Origin: Halomonas sp.
Lineage (GTDB): Bacteria; Pseudomonadota; Gammaproteobacteria; Pseudomonadales; Halomonadaceae
Assembly (NCBI RefSeq): GCF_011050415.1
Contig: NZ_DRFS01000022.1
Location: 1 to 64,000, forward strand
Direction of reading: 5' to 3'
Length of the DNA: 64,000 nt
Shown: in pieces, positions 8,962 to 16,904 of the stretch
How the letters are laid out: each line of letters begins with the position of its first letter
Position numbering within the stretch: position 1 is the stretch's first letter
Translations under genes and position numbers: made by a program
Notes under the pieces: generated by a model
The model's input: the letters and a program-made list of their open reading frames with translations, nothing else
The model's database searches: none
What the model was told of the DNA's origin: nothing

Positions 8962-9453
8962 TTATGGCCTAACAGCGGTGACTTCTAGTTCGACCAGCCA
9001 GCCTGGGTTTACGAGAGCATCAACGACCATGGCGGAACGCACTGGCAGGTTAGGCTGCTCTTCCGTGCCAAAAAATTGCGTATAGCCCGCCATAAATCCT
9101 TGGAAGTCGACGGCCTCACCCTCTGGCGCTACCAGGAACGCCTGCATTTTGATGATATCGCCCACGCCTAAGCCCAGACCTTCCAGCTGCCCTTTAATGC
9201 GATTCATCACCGTCACGGTTTGTTCTTCAGTGGTGCCAAACGCTTCGGCACTATTGGGGGCGGCATCTTCATTAATCACGCTTGGAACCGTGCCGCTAAG
9301 GTAGACCATTGTCTTGTCTGCAGGCACTTCAACCGCTTGGAGGATAGGAAAGTCAGAGTTTGGAATAGGGTGGCGAATGATATCTTCCGCAAGTGCGGAG
9401 CCCGCATAGGCGGTCAGAAGTGTTAGGCCGATAATGGTGCTTTTGAAATTCAT
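8962..9453 (-). CDS. Exported RidA-family (YjgF) protein
   Basis: A 163-residue RidA-like protein with an N-terminal signal peptide (residues 1-22, ending SALA). RidA proteins hydrolyse reactive imines/enamines to carbonyl compounds and ammonia; the PVRSAMVVDAL segment contains the arginine that binds the carboxylate in active members. The family is normally cytoplasmic, so the signal peptide is notable. It is the third gene of an operon with a Tat-exported amine oxidase and a cytochrome c, so it probably removes the imine made by the oxidase. AAGGAA precedes the ATG at good distance. Confidence 0.85.
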   Translation of the reverse strand: MNFKSTIIGLTLLTAYAGSALAEDIIRHPIPNSDFPILQAVEVPADKTMVYLSGTVPSVINEDAAPNSAEAFGTTEEQTVTVMNRIKGQLEGLGLGVGDIIKMQAFLVAPEGEAVDFQGFMAGYTQFFGTEEQPNLPVRSAMVVDALVNPGWLVELEVTAVRP

Positions 9454-9492
9454 TATGTATTTCCTTTTGGGTGGGTAATGAATGTGTTTTAC

Positions 9493-9540
9493 GTTATTTA
9501 AAACATTACTTAAAACGTTACTTAAAACACTGCTTAAAAA
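9493..9540. repeat. Four tandem 12-bp repeats
   Basis: GTTATTTAAAAC, ATTACTTAAAAC, GTTACTTAAAAC and ACTGCTTAAAAA follow one another without gaps between the cytochrome c stop (minus strand, 9554) and the ridA-like start. They begin 13 bases past the stop codon in the transcribed direction. Confidence 0.9.
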
Positions 9541-9553
9541 TTAGTGAACACCC

Positions 9554-9955
9554 TTAGCGCATGCTATTCACCAATTCTGCGCTCGCTGGGTTGTCAGGGT
9601 AGTTATTGCCAAAGTTGCTGCGGATAAAGTTCACCACCGAGGCAACTTGCTCGTCATCCAGTAAGCCACCCAAAGCGGGCATGGCTTTATGGCCGTTTAC
9701 AATAAGGCTGACCGGATAAGCGGTCGCTACTAAGCTTGAATTGTTCGTCAGCGCTGGATAGTCTCCAGCCCCCTTTGCACCTTGCCCATTGGGCATATGG
9801 CAACCGGCACAAACGCCCGCATAGATGGAAGCCCCATCGGTTTGAGTCAACGTGGAGGGGTCGTCGAACCAGGTGCTGGTATCAATGGAGGTCTCCTGGG
9901 CGATGGCTGACATGGAGAGGGTAAGTGCTGCCGCTGATGTGATGAGTGTTTTCAT
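9554..9955 (-). CDS. Periplasmic class I cytochrome c
   Basis: A 133-residue exported monohaem cytochrome. The signal peptide ends at SAIAQ (residue 20), the haem motif CAGCH is at residues 49-53, and Met92 in NGHKAMPALGG is the likely sixth ligand. It lies 12 bases after the amine oxidase and has GAGGAG before its ATG. It is likely the electron acceptor of the flavoenzyme, as known for the NicA2/CycN pair of Pseudomonas nicotine degradation. Confidence 0.9.
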   Translation of the reverse strand: MKTLITSAAALTLSMSAIAQETSIDTSTWFDDPSTLTQTDGASIYAGVCAGCHMPNGQGAKGAGDYPALTNNSSLVATAYPVSLIVNGHKAMPALGGLLDDEQVASVVNFIRSNFGNNYPDNPASAELVNSMR

Positions 9956-9967
9956 ATCGCGAACTCC

Positions 9968-11554
9968 TCAAGCCTCAGTAATGGTGGTGTGTAGGCGTTC
10001 GACGGCATCCAATGCGGAGAGAACAGCCCCTTCCATCCAGGCGGGTAGATAGGAGATATGTTCGCCTGCCATTAGCGTTCGGCCATCCATCGCGGTGGCA
10101 TCCTGGTAGTCCGCTTCGCGGTCTTGCCATAGGCCATAGCAACCTAATGTCCATGGAACACGATGCCATGCGACTGAAGCACCGGTTTTGAACTCATCGT
10201 AATATTGAGGGTGAATCTGCGAACCGTACTCCATCACTTTGTCGAGACGTTCATCGGGGGAGAGGGCGTTAAATTGATAGGCATAGGCGCCCCAGGGGTA
10301 AGCCGCTAAAAGGACGCCTGGGCCATCGCTAAACATGTTGTAAGGTGGGTAAGAAATTAATGTAATGGGCAGATTGGTATAGCTAATGCCGCCATAGATA
10401 TGTTCGTCCTCTTCCCAAAAGCGCCGCTTAAACTCAATGCCAGCCTTGAAGGCTGATGCATAGGGCATCGAATCAATAATCTTGCTCATGCGCGGTGAGA
10501 AGTCATGGTCAATCTGGCTAAGCACGGAAAACGGAATGGTGCAGATACAGTAATCGGCCGTTTCTGTCTGCTCATTGCTACCACTATCGGCAGATATCCA
10601 AGAAGCGGTTACTTGGTCGTCTTCGTGGCGTATGCGAGTCACTTTCGCGTTGTAGGTAATCAGCTCGCCAACCTGTTCTTCAAACCCTTTTGCAATCATG
10701 TCCATTCCACCCACTGGCTGGAAAATGGTGGACTGCATATGTAGGTTGTCGCCCGCGGTAAGGTTGCGCCACAGCGTTGAGTTAAGTATCTCTGATAGCG
10801 AATTGACCTGAGAAGGCTCCGGCTTTCCATCCACGCCGCCGCCTTCCGGGTGACTCCAGCCACGGAAGGTAGAAGACTCACTGCCCGTTACATAGTCTAG
10901 GCTGTCATTTAGTGCGCCATAGCGTTTAAGCGCAGCCACCAGTTTTTCTGCATCTTCCGCACTCACCGCCTGGTCTAGCCCGGTTTGATCTACGACTTTG
11001 GCTAGTAACTCTGCGACGTGCCCTCTGAAATCGGTGGCCACTTCCTTAAAGCGTTGAGGCTGGCCATTGAAGGCCTCTGAGTCGTGTAGGTAAGCGTTGT
11101 AGTTGACTTGGATAAAGGGCTCAAGCTTTACCCCAAAGCGTTTGCAGTAATCCAATACGGCGAAGTGATCCGAGGGGATTCTCCATGGGCCTGGATTGAG
11201 GTAGTTGCCTTCGGCAAAATCGATTTGCTGAGTAAAGCCGCCCAGCTCGGTGTAGCTGTCTCCGCCGCGTAACGTCCAGCAGCGGCCACCCGCTTTGTCG
11301 CGATACTCAAGAACCTTGACGTTATAGCCAGCGTTGCGCAGCTCGAAGGCGGCCGTCATACCTGCTAAACCAGCCCCTAAGATTAAGATATTGGTATTAT
11401 CAGGAGCTCCCTGTAGGTTTAAGCGCCCTCGCCAATTAGACTGAGATGCAAAGCCCATTGTGCTCATTGCGGAATACATGGCCGCAGCCCCCGCCACCGC
11501 GCCCACCATGCCTAAAAAAGACCGACGCGTTACCCCTTCTGGATTGAATGACAT
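9968..11554 (-). CDS. Tat-exported flavin amine oxidase/dehydrogenase
   Basis: A 528-residue FAD enzyme of the monoamine-oxidase/L-amino-acid-oxidase family. Twin arginines at residues 10-11 (TRRSFLG) mark Tat export; the dinucleotide fold is at about residues 56-80 (GAGLAGMTAAFELRNAGY) and the FAD-contact GGRCWTLRGG follows. The C-terminal LMAGEHISYLPAWMEGAVLS is the usual flavin-side motif. AGAGGT precedes the ATG. It heads the operon oxidase-cytochrome c-RidA. The substrate is an amine or amino acid that cannot be identified here. Confidence 0.88.
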   Translation of the reverse strand: MSFNPEGVTRRSFLGMVGAVAGAAAMYSAMSTMGFASQSNWRGRLNLQGAPDNTNILILGAGLAGMTAAFELRNAGYNVKVLEYRDKAGGRCWTLRGGDSYTELGGFTQQIDFAEGNYLNPGPWRIPSDHFAVLDYCKRFGVKLEPFIQVNYNAYLHDSEAFNGQPQRFKEVATDFRGHVAELLAKVVDQTGLDQAVSAEDAEKLVAALKRYGALNDSLDYVTGSESSTFRGWSHPEGGGVDGKPEPSQVNSLSEILNSTLWRNLTAGDNLHMQSTIFQPVGGMDMIAKGFEEQVGELITYNAKVTRIRHEDDQVTASWISADSGSNEQTETADYCICTIPFSVLSQIDHDFSPRMSKIIDSMPYASAFKAGIEFKRRFWEEDEHIYGGISYTNLPITLISYPPYNMFSDGPGVLLAAYPWGAYAYQFNALSPDERLDKVMEYGSQIHPQYYDEFKTGASVAWHRVPWTLGCYGLWQDREADYQDATAMDGRTLMAGEHISYLPAWMEGAVLSALDAVERLHTTITEA

Positions 11555-11897
11555 TGCTACCTCTCTATGAAGTCATAGGCAGGCAAGTAGAGTCCTTTCA
11601 GTAACGCGATGTCGTCCTACTGCAGCAGGCGCTGCGTTGAATTAATCTTCAGGGCTCTAATTATCCGGCCAATAAGCGTAGTATTTGAACATATGCAGGT
11701 GATGTGCCAAATTAAATTAACCCTTTGTTTTAGTTATATAAGTAAAAGTTGATACATTATTTGAAGACAGCACACATCGATAAAAACGTCCAACTTAGTG
11801 CGCGTTTCTAGGGGGTATCTCATTTTTGGTGCGAAACGGGGATTGTATTGGAAAGTGGATATCTGCTTTTGATTTCCCTTATATTCCGCATGATCTT
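11555..11897. other. Intergenic region upstream of the amine oxidase operon
   Basis: About 340 bases without a supported gene. The promoter of the oxidase operon must lie in the left part. I see no clear operator, terminator or RNA structure. Confidence 0.4.
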
Positions 11898-12350
11898 CTA
11901 GCGATTTTCTCCCAACCCAAAAAGCCCATCTCGGTAGCTAAGAGGTGTGGCGGTGATGATGGCTGCTTGGGGTAGGTTGTCGATATGCGCTCTCGGTTGC
12001 AGCCAGGGCTGCTCATCGCTGGGAGGCAACCACTCAATGCGGTCGTTAAATAGCGCATCATCAATCTCTAACACTAACGGTGCTTCTGCATAGACGAAGT
12101 ACTTGTTGGCGATAAAAAGAACAGCTTCTTCAACATTCAAATGAACGCAGTCGAGCTTATGATCGTTTCCGCAGCGGGGCACATAGCCAAGTTGCTGAGT
12201 TTGATCCCAAATAGTTTTACTGATGACTCTGAATAAGCGCATGGCGTTTTTTGTGCTGGCTAGGGATACATAAAGCATAAAGCTAACTTTAGGTTGAGTG
12301 GCGTGCTGAAGCCGTGCTGCAGTGTGAATAATTGATTCATGAGAAGGCAT
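11898..12350 (-). CDS. DUF952-like small protein
   Basis: A protein of up to 150 residues. From about residue 37 (MRLFRVISKTIWDQTQQLGY) it follows the DUF952 pattern: a W-containing first helix, CVHLNVEEAVLFIANKYF in place of the IHLS-x-x-Q segment, LVLEIDDALF, and a final EWLP...PRAHIDNLP stretch. The family function is unknown. No convincing ribosome site marks the start, so translation may begin at the internal Met at 12242. Its composition is normal for the genome, unlike the AT-rich genes that begin just to its right. Confidence 0.55.
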   Translation of the reverse strand: MPSHESIIHTAARLQHATQPKVSFMLYVSLASTKNAMRLFRVISKTIWDQTQQLGYVPRCGNDHKLDCVHLNVEEAVLFIANKYFVYAEAPLVLEIDDALFNDRIEWLPPSDEQPWLQPRAHIDNLPQAAIITATPLSYRDGLFGLGENR

Positions 12351-12444
12351 ATGAGGTTTTTATGTAGCTAATATTTCTAGTTAAATCAATTTTTTATGCC
12401 ACTTTAAGGTTTTTTTTTCTATTTTTCCTTGGATGTCTTTCGTT

Positions 12445-12480
12445 CTGTATGCTATACCATATGTACGGTATACGGAACAG
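12445..12480. promoter_or_regulatory. 36-bp dyad upstream of the halogenase island, candidate operator
   Basis: The sequence has two-level symmetry: CTGT-N4-TATACC-N8-GGTATA-N4-ACAG, centred between 12462 and 12463. It lies about 80 bases before the adenylation gene, where a promoter is expected. The XRE-cupin regulator at the end of the operon is an obvious candidate to bind it, but no second copy was found before that gene. Confidence 0.6.
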
Positions 12481-12485
12481 TTGTC

Positions 12486-12569
12486 ATGCAGAACAGCAAG
12501 TCTATTGATCCACCTTGTATGGAATATTTAGATAGCACAGCGGAAAAAATAAGGGGGTATAATGATTAA
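12486..12569 (+). CDS. Possible 27-codon leader peptide
   Basis: An ATG six bases after the dyad opens a 27-codon frame ending at 12569 that overlaps the start of the adenylation gene by eight bases. GGAAC precedes it at plausible distance. It resembles no known protein; it could couple translation or be chance. The SD of the adenylation gene (AAGGGGG) lies inside it. Confidence 0.3.
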   Translation: MQNSKSIDPPCMEYLDSTAEKIRGYND

Positions 12570-14064
12570 GGGGAGCCCAGAAGGCTATCTACAATTAGAA
12601 TGTCGAAGTGATAAAGAATTAGTAAAAAAATTTGAATACAATGCATTGTTGTATGGAGAAAAAATAGCAATTAGCGATAGTGAAAAACAATACACGTATC
12701 AAGAGCTTAATTCGTTAGCAAATAAGAGGTGTGCTGAGATTATAGCTATGGGTGTCAATGAAGGAGAGGGAGTTGCTATAATGCTTTCCCACTCTGTGGA
12801 GTTGATTGTATATATAGTCGCAGTATTGAAGGCAGGGGGTTTTTATATTCCAATCGATTTAAAAAACCCACCTGAAAGACAAAATTATATTTTAAAAAAC
12901 TCAAACCCAAAAGCAAAAATATCATACAGTTGTGGGGAAATAGTAATAACATTACTTGATGACTATAGAGATGTTCATTCTTTAATACAAGAGAACTTAG
13001 CCTATGTTATTTATACTTCAGGCACTACTGGTGAGCCTAAAGGAGTAGGTGTAAGTCATAAGAATGTTGAGCAGTTACTATTGAATACAGAGAGCTTGTT
13101 CGATTTCAATGAGGAGGATGTTTGGGTTTTATGTCACTCGTATGCTTTTGATTTCTCCGTATGGGAAATATGGGGCGCTCTGTGGTATGGAGCAAAGCTA
13201 ATTATTCCAGATGAATTGATGATAATCGAAATAAGTAAATTTGCAGAATATTTAGTTAAAAATAGAGTTACAGTTTTAAATCAAACACCAACAGCATATA
13301 GAAATTTGCAATTTAAATTAATCGATAACACACAGCTTAGCTTGAGATATTTAATATTTGGAGGGGAAAGGCTAAATACAATAATTTATGAAAACTCTTT
13401 TCATAAATTAAGGGGTAAAGGAGTGATGCTAATCAATATGTATGGAATAACAGAAACAACTGTTCATGCTACATATCATGAAATTACTGAAAAAGAAATA
13501 GGTACAAGTGATTCTATTATTGGAAAAGTGTTACCTGGGTTTTCTTACGTAATATTAGATAAAAGTGGCAATTATAGTAATGAGGGAGAGCTTTTTTTAA
13601 GCGGGCCGCAGATGTCCTTGGGATATATATTTGACGAGGAGAAGACAAATAATAATTTTGTTAAGCTCAATAATGGGAAAAATGTTTTTTATAAAAGCGG
13701 TGATATCGTAAAGGAAAATAAAGATGGCGTGCTTGAGTATTTGGGACGCGATGATAATCAAGTAAAAATAAGAGGATATAGGGTAGAGATTGGAGAGGTT
13801 GAAGCTAGGTTGGCGACATTGCCAGGTATTAATATTTTAGCTGTACTTAAAGCCGATAACGACATTAGTGGTGAGGAGCTTGTTTGCTTTTATGAAAATA
13901 CTTCAGGAAACCAATTTAAAACTAAGGAGGTAAAGCTTATGTCTAGAAAGTTGTTAGTAAGTTATATGATGCCTACCTACTTTGTAGAAGTAAGAGAAAT
14001 AGAGAGAACATTAAATGGGAAAATAGATAAAAGGCAATTAATGAAAAAATGGAGAAATGAATGA
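12562..14064 (+). CDS. Stand-alone NRPS adenylation domain, predicted threonine-specific
   Basis: A 500-residue adenylation enzyme activating an amino acid as AMP-ester and loading a carrier protein. Core motifs are complete: YTYQEL (A1, 44-49), LKAGGFYIPID (A2, 89-99), YTSGTTGEPKG (A3, 151-161), MYGITETT (A5, 293-300), SGDIV (A7), GRDDNQVKIRGYRVEIGEVE (A8) and NGKID (A10, 485-489). Aligning by eye to GrsA gives the pocket residues D197 F198 W201 N240 I265 G267 M293 V301 H302 K487, the canonical threonine code. No condensation domain is attached, and the carrier is a separate overlapping gene. Strongly AT-rich, so probably transferred. Confidence 0.93.
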   Translation: MIKGSPEGYLQLECRSDKELVKKFEYNALLYGEKIAISDSEKQYTYQELNSLANKRCAEIIAMGVNEGEGVAIMLSHSVELIVYIVAVLKAGGFYIPIDLKNPPERQNYILKNSNPKAKISYSCGEIVITLLDDYRDVHSLIQENLAYVIYTSGTTGEPKGVGVSHKNVEQLLLNTESLFDFNEEDVWVLCHSYAFDFSVWEIWGALWYGAKLIIPDELMIIEISKFAEYLVKNRVTVLNQTPTAYRNLQFKLIDNTQLSLRYLIFGGERLNTIIYENSFHKLRGKGVMLINMYGITETTVHATYHEITEKEIGTSDSIIGKVLPGFSYVILDKSGNYSNEGELFLSGPQMSLGYIFDEEKTNNNFVKLNNGKNVFYKSGDIVKENKDGVLEYLGRDDNQVKIRGYRVEIGEVEARLATLPGINILAVLKADNDISGEELVCFYENTSGNQFKTKEVKLMSRKLLVSYMMPTYFVEVREIERTLNGKIDKRQLMKKWRNE

Positions 14065-14267
14065 AAAGTATTAGTGATATTAAACAGAGAGAAGTATTTG
14101 TCGAGTGGGTTCGAGAAATGTTGGATGATCAAACAATAAATGGAGATGATAATTTTCTTGATATTGGTGGTAACTCTCTTTTAGCTATCGAGTTGATAGC
14201 AAGGTATGAGCATGAGTATGGAGTTAAAATTTCAATGCTGAATTTGCTTCAATCTAGTATAGATTAA
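14061..14267 (+). CDS. Stand-alone peptidyl carrier protein
   Basis: A 68-residue thiolation domain. FLDIGGNSLLAIEL carries Ser39, the attachment site for 4'-phosphopantetheine. It overlaps the adenylation gene by four bases (ATGA), so the two products are made together; in SyrB1 the same two domains are fused. It would hold threonine as a thioester while the next gene product chlorinates it. The phosphopantetheinyl transferase at 18445-19125 can supply the cofactor. Confidence 0.92.
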   Translation: MKSISDIKQREVFVEWVREMLDDQTINGDDNFLDIGGNSLLAIELIARYEHEYGVKISMLNLLQSSID

Positions 14268-14309
14268 GCTTTGATAAACTCACAAACTGTATGAAAAAGA
14301 GGAACGAAA

Positions 14310-15263
14310 ATGAGTAATTCAAATAAACTTTTTTGCCTTAGCCCTGAAGAGTTAAATTCTTTTGAAAAGAATGGTTTTATAGGCCCTTTTTCAATCTATT
14401 CGCCTGAAGAGATGGACTCACTTTGGGATAAAATTAGAAGAAAAATACCGGATAGGAGTTATGCAGCATACCCAGTCGACTCTCATGGTGGAGTCACCAA
14501 TATTTCAAATTATGATCGCCACCTGGATATAGATGAACTTGCATCTCATATTTGTAATAGACACATTGTTGATCGGGTAGTATCTATATTGGGGGATAAT
14601 GTTTTATGTTGGAGAACAGAGTTTTTCCCAAAATACCCAGGCGATGAAGGAACTGATTGGCATCAGGCCGATACATTTGCGAATGCGAGTGGAAAACCTC
14701 AAATTCTTTGGCCTGGGGAAAGTGAAGATAATTTTAATGGGGGGACATTAACAGTTTGGACTGCATTTACAGACTCAACTAAAGAAAATGGGTGCCTACA
14801 GCTGATTCCCGGCTCCCATAAAAAAATGAATTATGATGAACAAAAAACAATGGAATTCAAACCTGAGAGGATCAATGCTCTTCAAAAGGATGGTCTTAGC
14901 AGAGGATTTTTTGGTTATGATTATAGAGACTTAAAGATTGACCCTGAGTGGAGTCCCGATGAAAGTAAAGCATTTCCGGTAGTTATGAAACGCGGTCAGT
15001 GCTTAATTTTTTGGTCTACTTTAATGCATGCTTCGCTTCCTAATATTAATACCGATAGGAAGAAATACCGGATGGGTTTTGCAACTCGCTATGTACCTTC
15101 AAGTGTCACTGTGTACCCAAATACAAAAGTAGTAGATGAATATGGAGGGAAAATACCACTTGATAATTTTGGAAATGTACTAGTAAGTGGTGAAGATAAA
15201 AGTGGAGGGGCCAATAAGTATAGAGAAACTACTCTTAAAGGAACTCCTTTTGTTGTTAAATGA
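14310..15263 (+). CDS. SyrB2-like Fe(II)/2-oxoglutarate-dependent halogenase
   Basis: A 317-residue cupin-fold enzyme of the PhyH superfamily that I recognise as close to SyrB2, the carrier-dependent chlorinase of syringomycin synthesis. The iron site reads [14 protein letters not shown]: His118 is followed at +2 by Ala120 in place of the hydroxylase Asp/Glu, which frees a coordination site for chloride. His240 (FWSTLMHAS) is the second ligand, and the arginines in [12 protein letters not shown] fit 2-oxoglutarate binding. SyrB2 chlorinates the methyl of carrier-bound threonine. Following the threonine adenylation and carrier genes, the same reaction is expected here. Confidence 0.95.
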   Translation: MSNSNKLFCLSPEELNSFEKNGFIGPFSIYSPEEMDSLWDKIRRKIPDRSYAAYPVDSHGGVTNISNYDRHLDIDELASHICNRHIVDRVVSILGDNVLCWRTEFFPKYPGDEGTDWHQADTFANASGKPQILWPGESEDNFNGGTLTVWTAFTDSTKENGCLQLIPGSHKKMNYDEQKTMEFKPERINALQKDGLSRGFFGYDYRDLKIDPEWSPDESKAFPVVMKRGQCLIFWSTLMHASLPNINTDRKKYRMGFATRYVPSSVTVYPNTKVVDEYGGKIPLDNFGNVLVSGEDKSGGANKYRETTLKGTPFVVK

Positions 15264-15273
15264 TTTAAAATTG

Positions 15274-15304
15274 GGTCTGGTATTTTTGTTGCCAGACCTT
15301 ATTT
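15274..15304 (+). terminator. Intrinsic terminator or attenuator inside the halogenase operon
   Basis: GGTCTGG pairs with CCAGACC (15292-15298) around an 11-base loop, followed by TTATTTT. It lies 10 bases after the halogenase stop and before the editing protein gene. It probably reduces read-through, setting more of the A/T/halogenase proteins than of the downstream ones. Confidence 0.7.
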
Positions 15305-15328
15305 TCATTGTAGTTGGGAAGAGCCGTT

Positions 15329-15982
15329 ATGCAAGAACAAATATATTTATCTAATACTTACTGTTTTTATAAAAAAAGCAATATCTTAGATGTGGTTCAG
15401 TATCGCGGAGAGAGCTGGATTGCCCTTGAGAAAAATATTTTTCATCCCAAAGGAGGGGGGCAACCGAGTGATATTGGTTTTATAGATGGAATAAAAGTTA
15501 TAGAGGTAAAAAAAAATAAAGAAGGAATTGTATTTCTTAAATTGCAGGATGGTTATAAACCGTTAGGTTCGGTTGAAGCCGAAATTGATAAAGAAAATCG
15601 TAAGAAACTAGCAGCACTGCATACCGCTGGCCATTTGATAAATGCGGTTATGAAGTGCCAAGGTTTTAGTTACTATAGTTGTAATCATGAACCAAGGAAG
15701 TCAAGAGTAGTTATGCAGCTTTGCAGTTATGTCGATAAATGTATTATAGGAGATATGATTGAGGAAAACGTTAATAATATCGTAAAAAAAGGTTTTCCAG
15801 TCACGGCGACTTATTCTGAAGAAGGTTTAAGGGTAATAACTATAGGGCATGAGATAATAGATCATTGCGCTGGAACCCATGTGAAAAAAACAAGCATGAT
15901 AGAAGAATTCAAAATTAGGTCTATAAAGGTGAAAAAAGAAACTCTTTCAGTTGGATATGATTGCTCTCACACACTACACTAA
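15329..15982 (+). CDS. AlaX/ThrRS-like aminoacyl-tRNA editing protein, possible self-resistance factor
   Basis: A 217-residue free-standing editing domain of the tRNA-SAD superfamily. FHPKGGGQPSDIG (38-50) matches the GGGQ loop of AlaX/AlaRS; the zinc ligands are HTAGH (98-102) and CAGTH (180-184). Family members hydrolyse wrongly charged tRNA, for example Ser-tRNA on tRNAAla or tRNAThr. Embedded in a chlorothreonine-type operon, it may clear tRNAThr charged with the chlorinated product. That is inference. ATG at 15329 follows GGGAAGAG; a TTG at 15314 is an alternative. Confidence 0.85.
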   Translation: MQEQIYLSNTYCFYKKSNILDVVQYRGESWIALEKNIFHPKGGGQPSDIGFIDGIKVIEVKKNKEGIVFLKLQDGYKPLGSVEAEIDKENRKKLAALHTAGHLINAVMKCQGFSYYSCNHEPRKSRVVMQLCSYVDKCIIGDMIEENVNNIVKKGFPVTATYSEEGLRVITIGHEIIDHCAGTHVKKTSMIEEFKIRSIKVKKETLSVGYDCSHTLH

Positions 15983-15997
15983 ATTATAAGGTTATTT

Positions 15998-16903
15998 ATG
16001 ACTCAATTAGAAAATTCATCTCTCAGCAACCAACGATTAATTTTTACAGACCTAACTGTTGTTGGTGTTGCAGTAGTGTGGGGATCAAGTTATGTAGCTA
16101 TGCAAGAGGTGGGCAAGTACCTTGAAGTTCAACCTTTTTTAGCCGTAAGATTTCTAGTTGCTCTACCTATATTGGTTTATTTGTTTAACTCACAACTTAA
16201 AAAAATAAATAGAAAGGAAGTAGGTGTTGGTCTTTTTTTGGGGGTATTGCTTTTTTTTATACTTTCTTTAGAAACGACTGGTGTTAAATACACTTCAGCC
16301 GCTAATGCTGGTTTTATTATTGCAGTTTCAGTTGTTTTAGTACCATTGTTTGAAAGGATAATTGGAGGAGTGAAGAAGAAACTATCGGTATATATATTCT
16401 CTTTTATAGCCCTCTTTGGCTGCTTTTTACTCAGTCGGCCAACTTCTTCTGGGTTGGGTTTTATGCTTGGGGATTATATTATCCTTGGAGCCGCTTTTAT
16501 AAGAGGCTTGCAGATTTTTTATTTTGGCCATTTTACTAAAAAAAGCAATGTTTCAACTACAAATATTACTTTAGTAGAGTTGTCACTTGTTGCTTTCTTA
16601 GCATGCACATGGTCTTTTGTGTTTAGTGATTTAGAGGATTTTGGTGTTACTAGTATCCCATTTTACATTTGGTTGATTGTCTTGTATCTAGGTATTATTG
16701 GAACATCATTTGCTTTTTTAGCACAAATTAATGCTGCACAGAAAACCAGCTCAACTAGAGTGGCATTAATTTTATCAAGTGAACCTGTCTTTGCAGCTTT
16801 TTTTGCTTGGGCAATTGCTAATGAAACACTATCTCTAATACAGCTCCTAGGTGGCTTGTTAATTTTTGTGGCTGCTTTTTTCGGAAGAATGAAGGAAGTC
16901 TAA
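15998..16903 (+). CDS. DMT/EamA-family exporter
   Basis: A 301-residue inner-membrane protein with about ten helices in two EamA halves (GVAVVWGSSYVAMQEVGKY near residue 25; LGIIGTSFAFLAQINAAQK near residue 235). The drug/metabolite superfamily includes RhtA, a threonine/homoserine exporter, which suits export of a threonine analogue. It is AT-rich like its neighbours, follows the editing gene by 15 bases and is one base before the thioesterase gene. Confidence 0.88.
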   Translation: MTQLENSSLSNQRLIFTDLTVVGVAVVWGSSYVAMQEVGKYLEVQPFLAVRFLVALPILVYLFNSQLKKINRKEVGVGLFLGVLLFFILSLETTGVKYTSAANAGFIIAVSVVLVPLFERIIGGVKKKLSVYIFSFIALFGCFLLSRPTSSGLGFMLGDYIILGAAFIRGLQIFYFGHFTKKSNVSTTNITLVELSLVAFLACTWSFVFSDLEDFGVTSIPFYIWLIVLYLGIIGTSFAFLAQINAAQKTSSTRVALILSSEPVFAAFFAWAIANETLSLIQLLGGLLIFVAAFFGRMKEV

Positions 16904-16904
16904 T

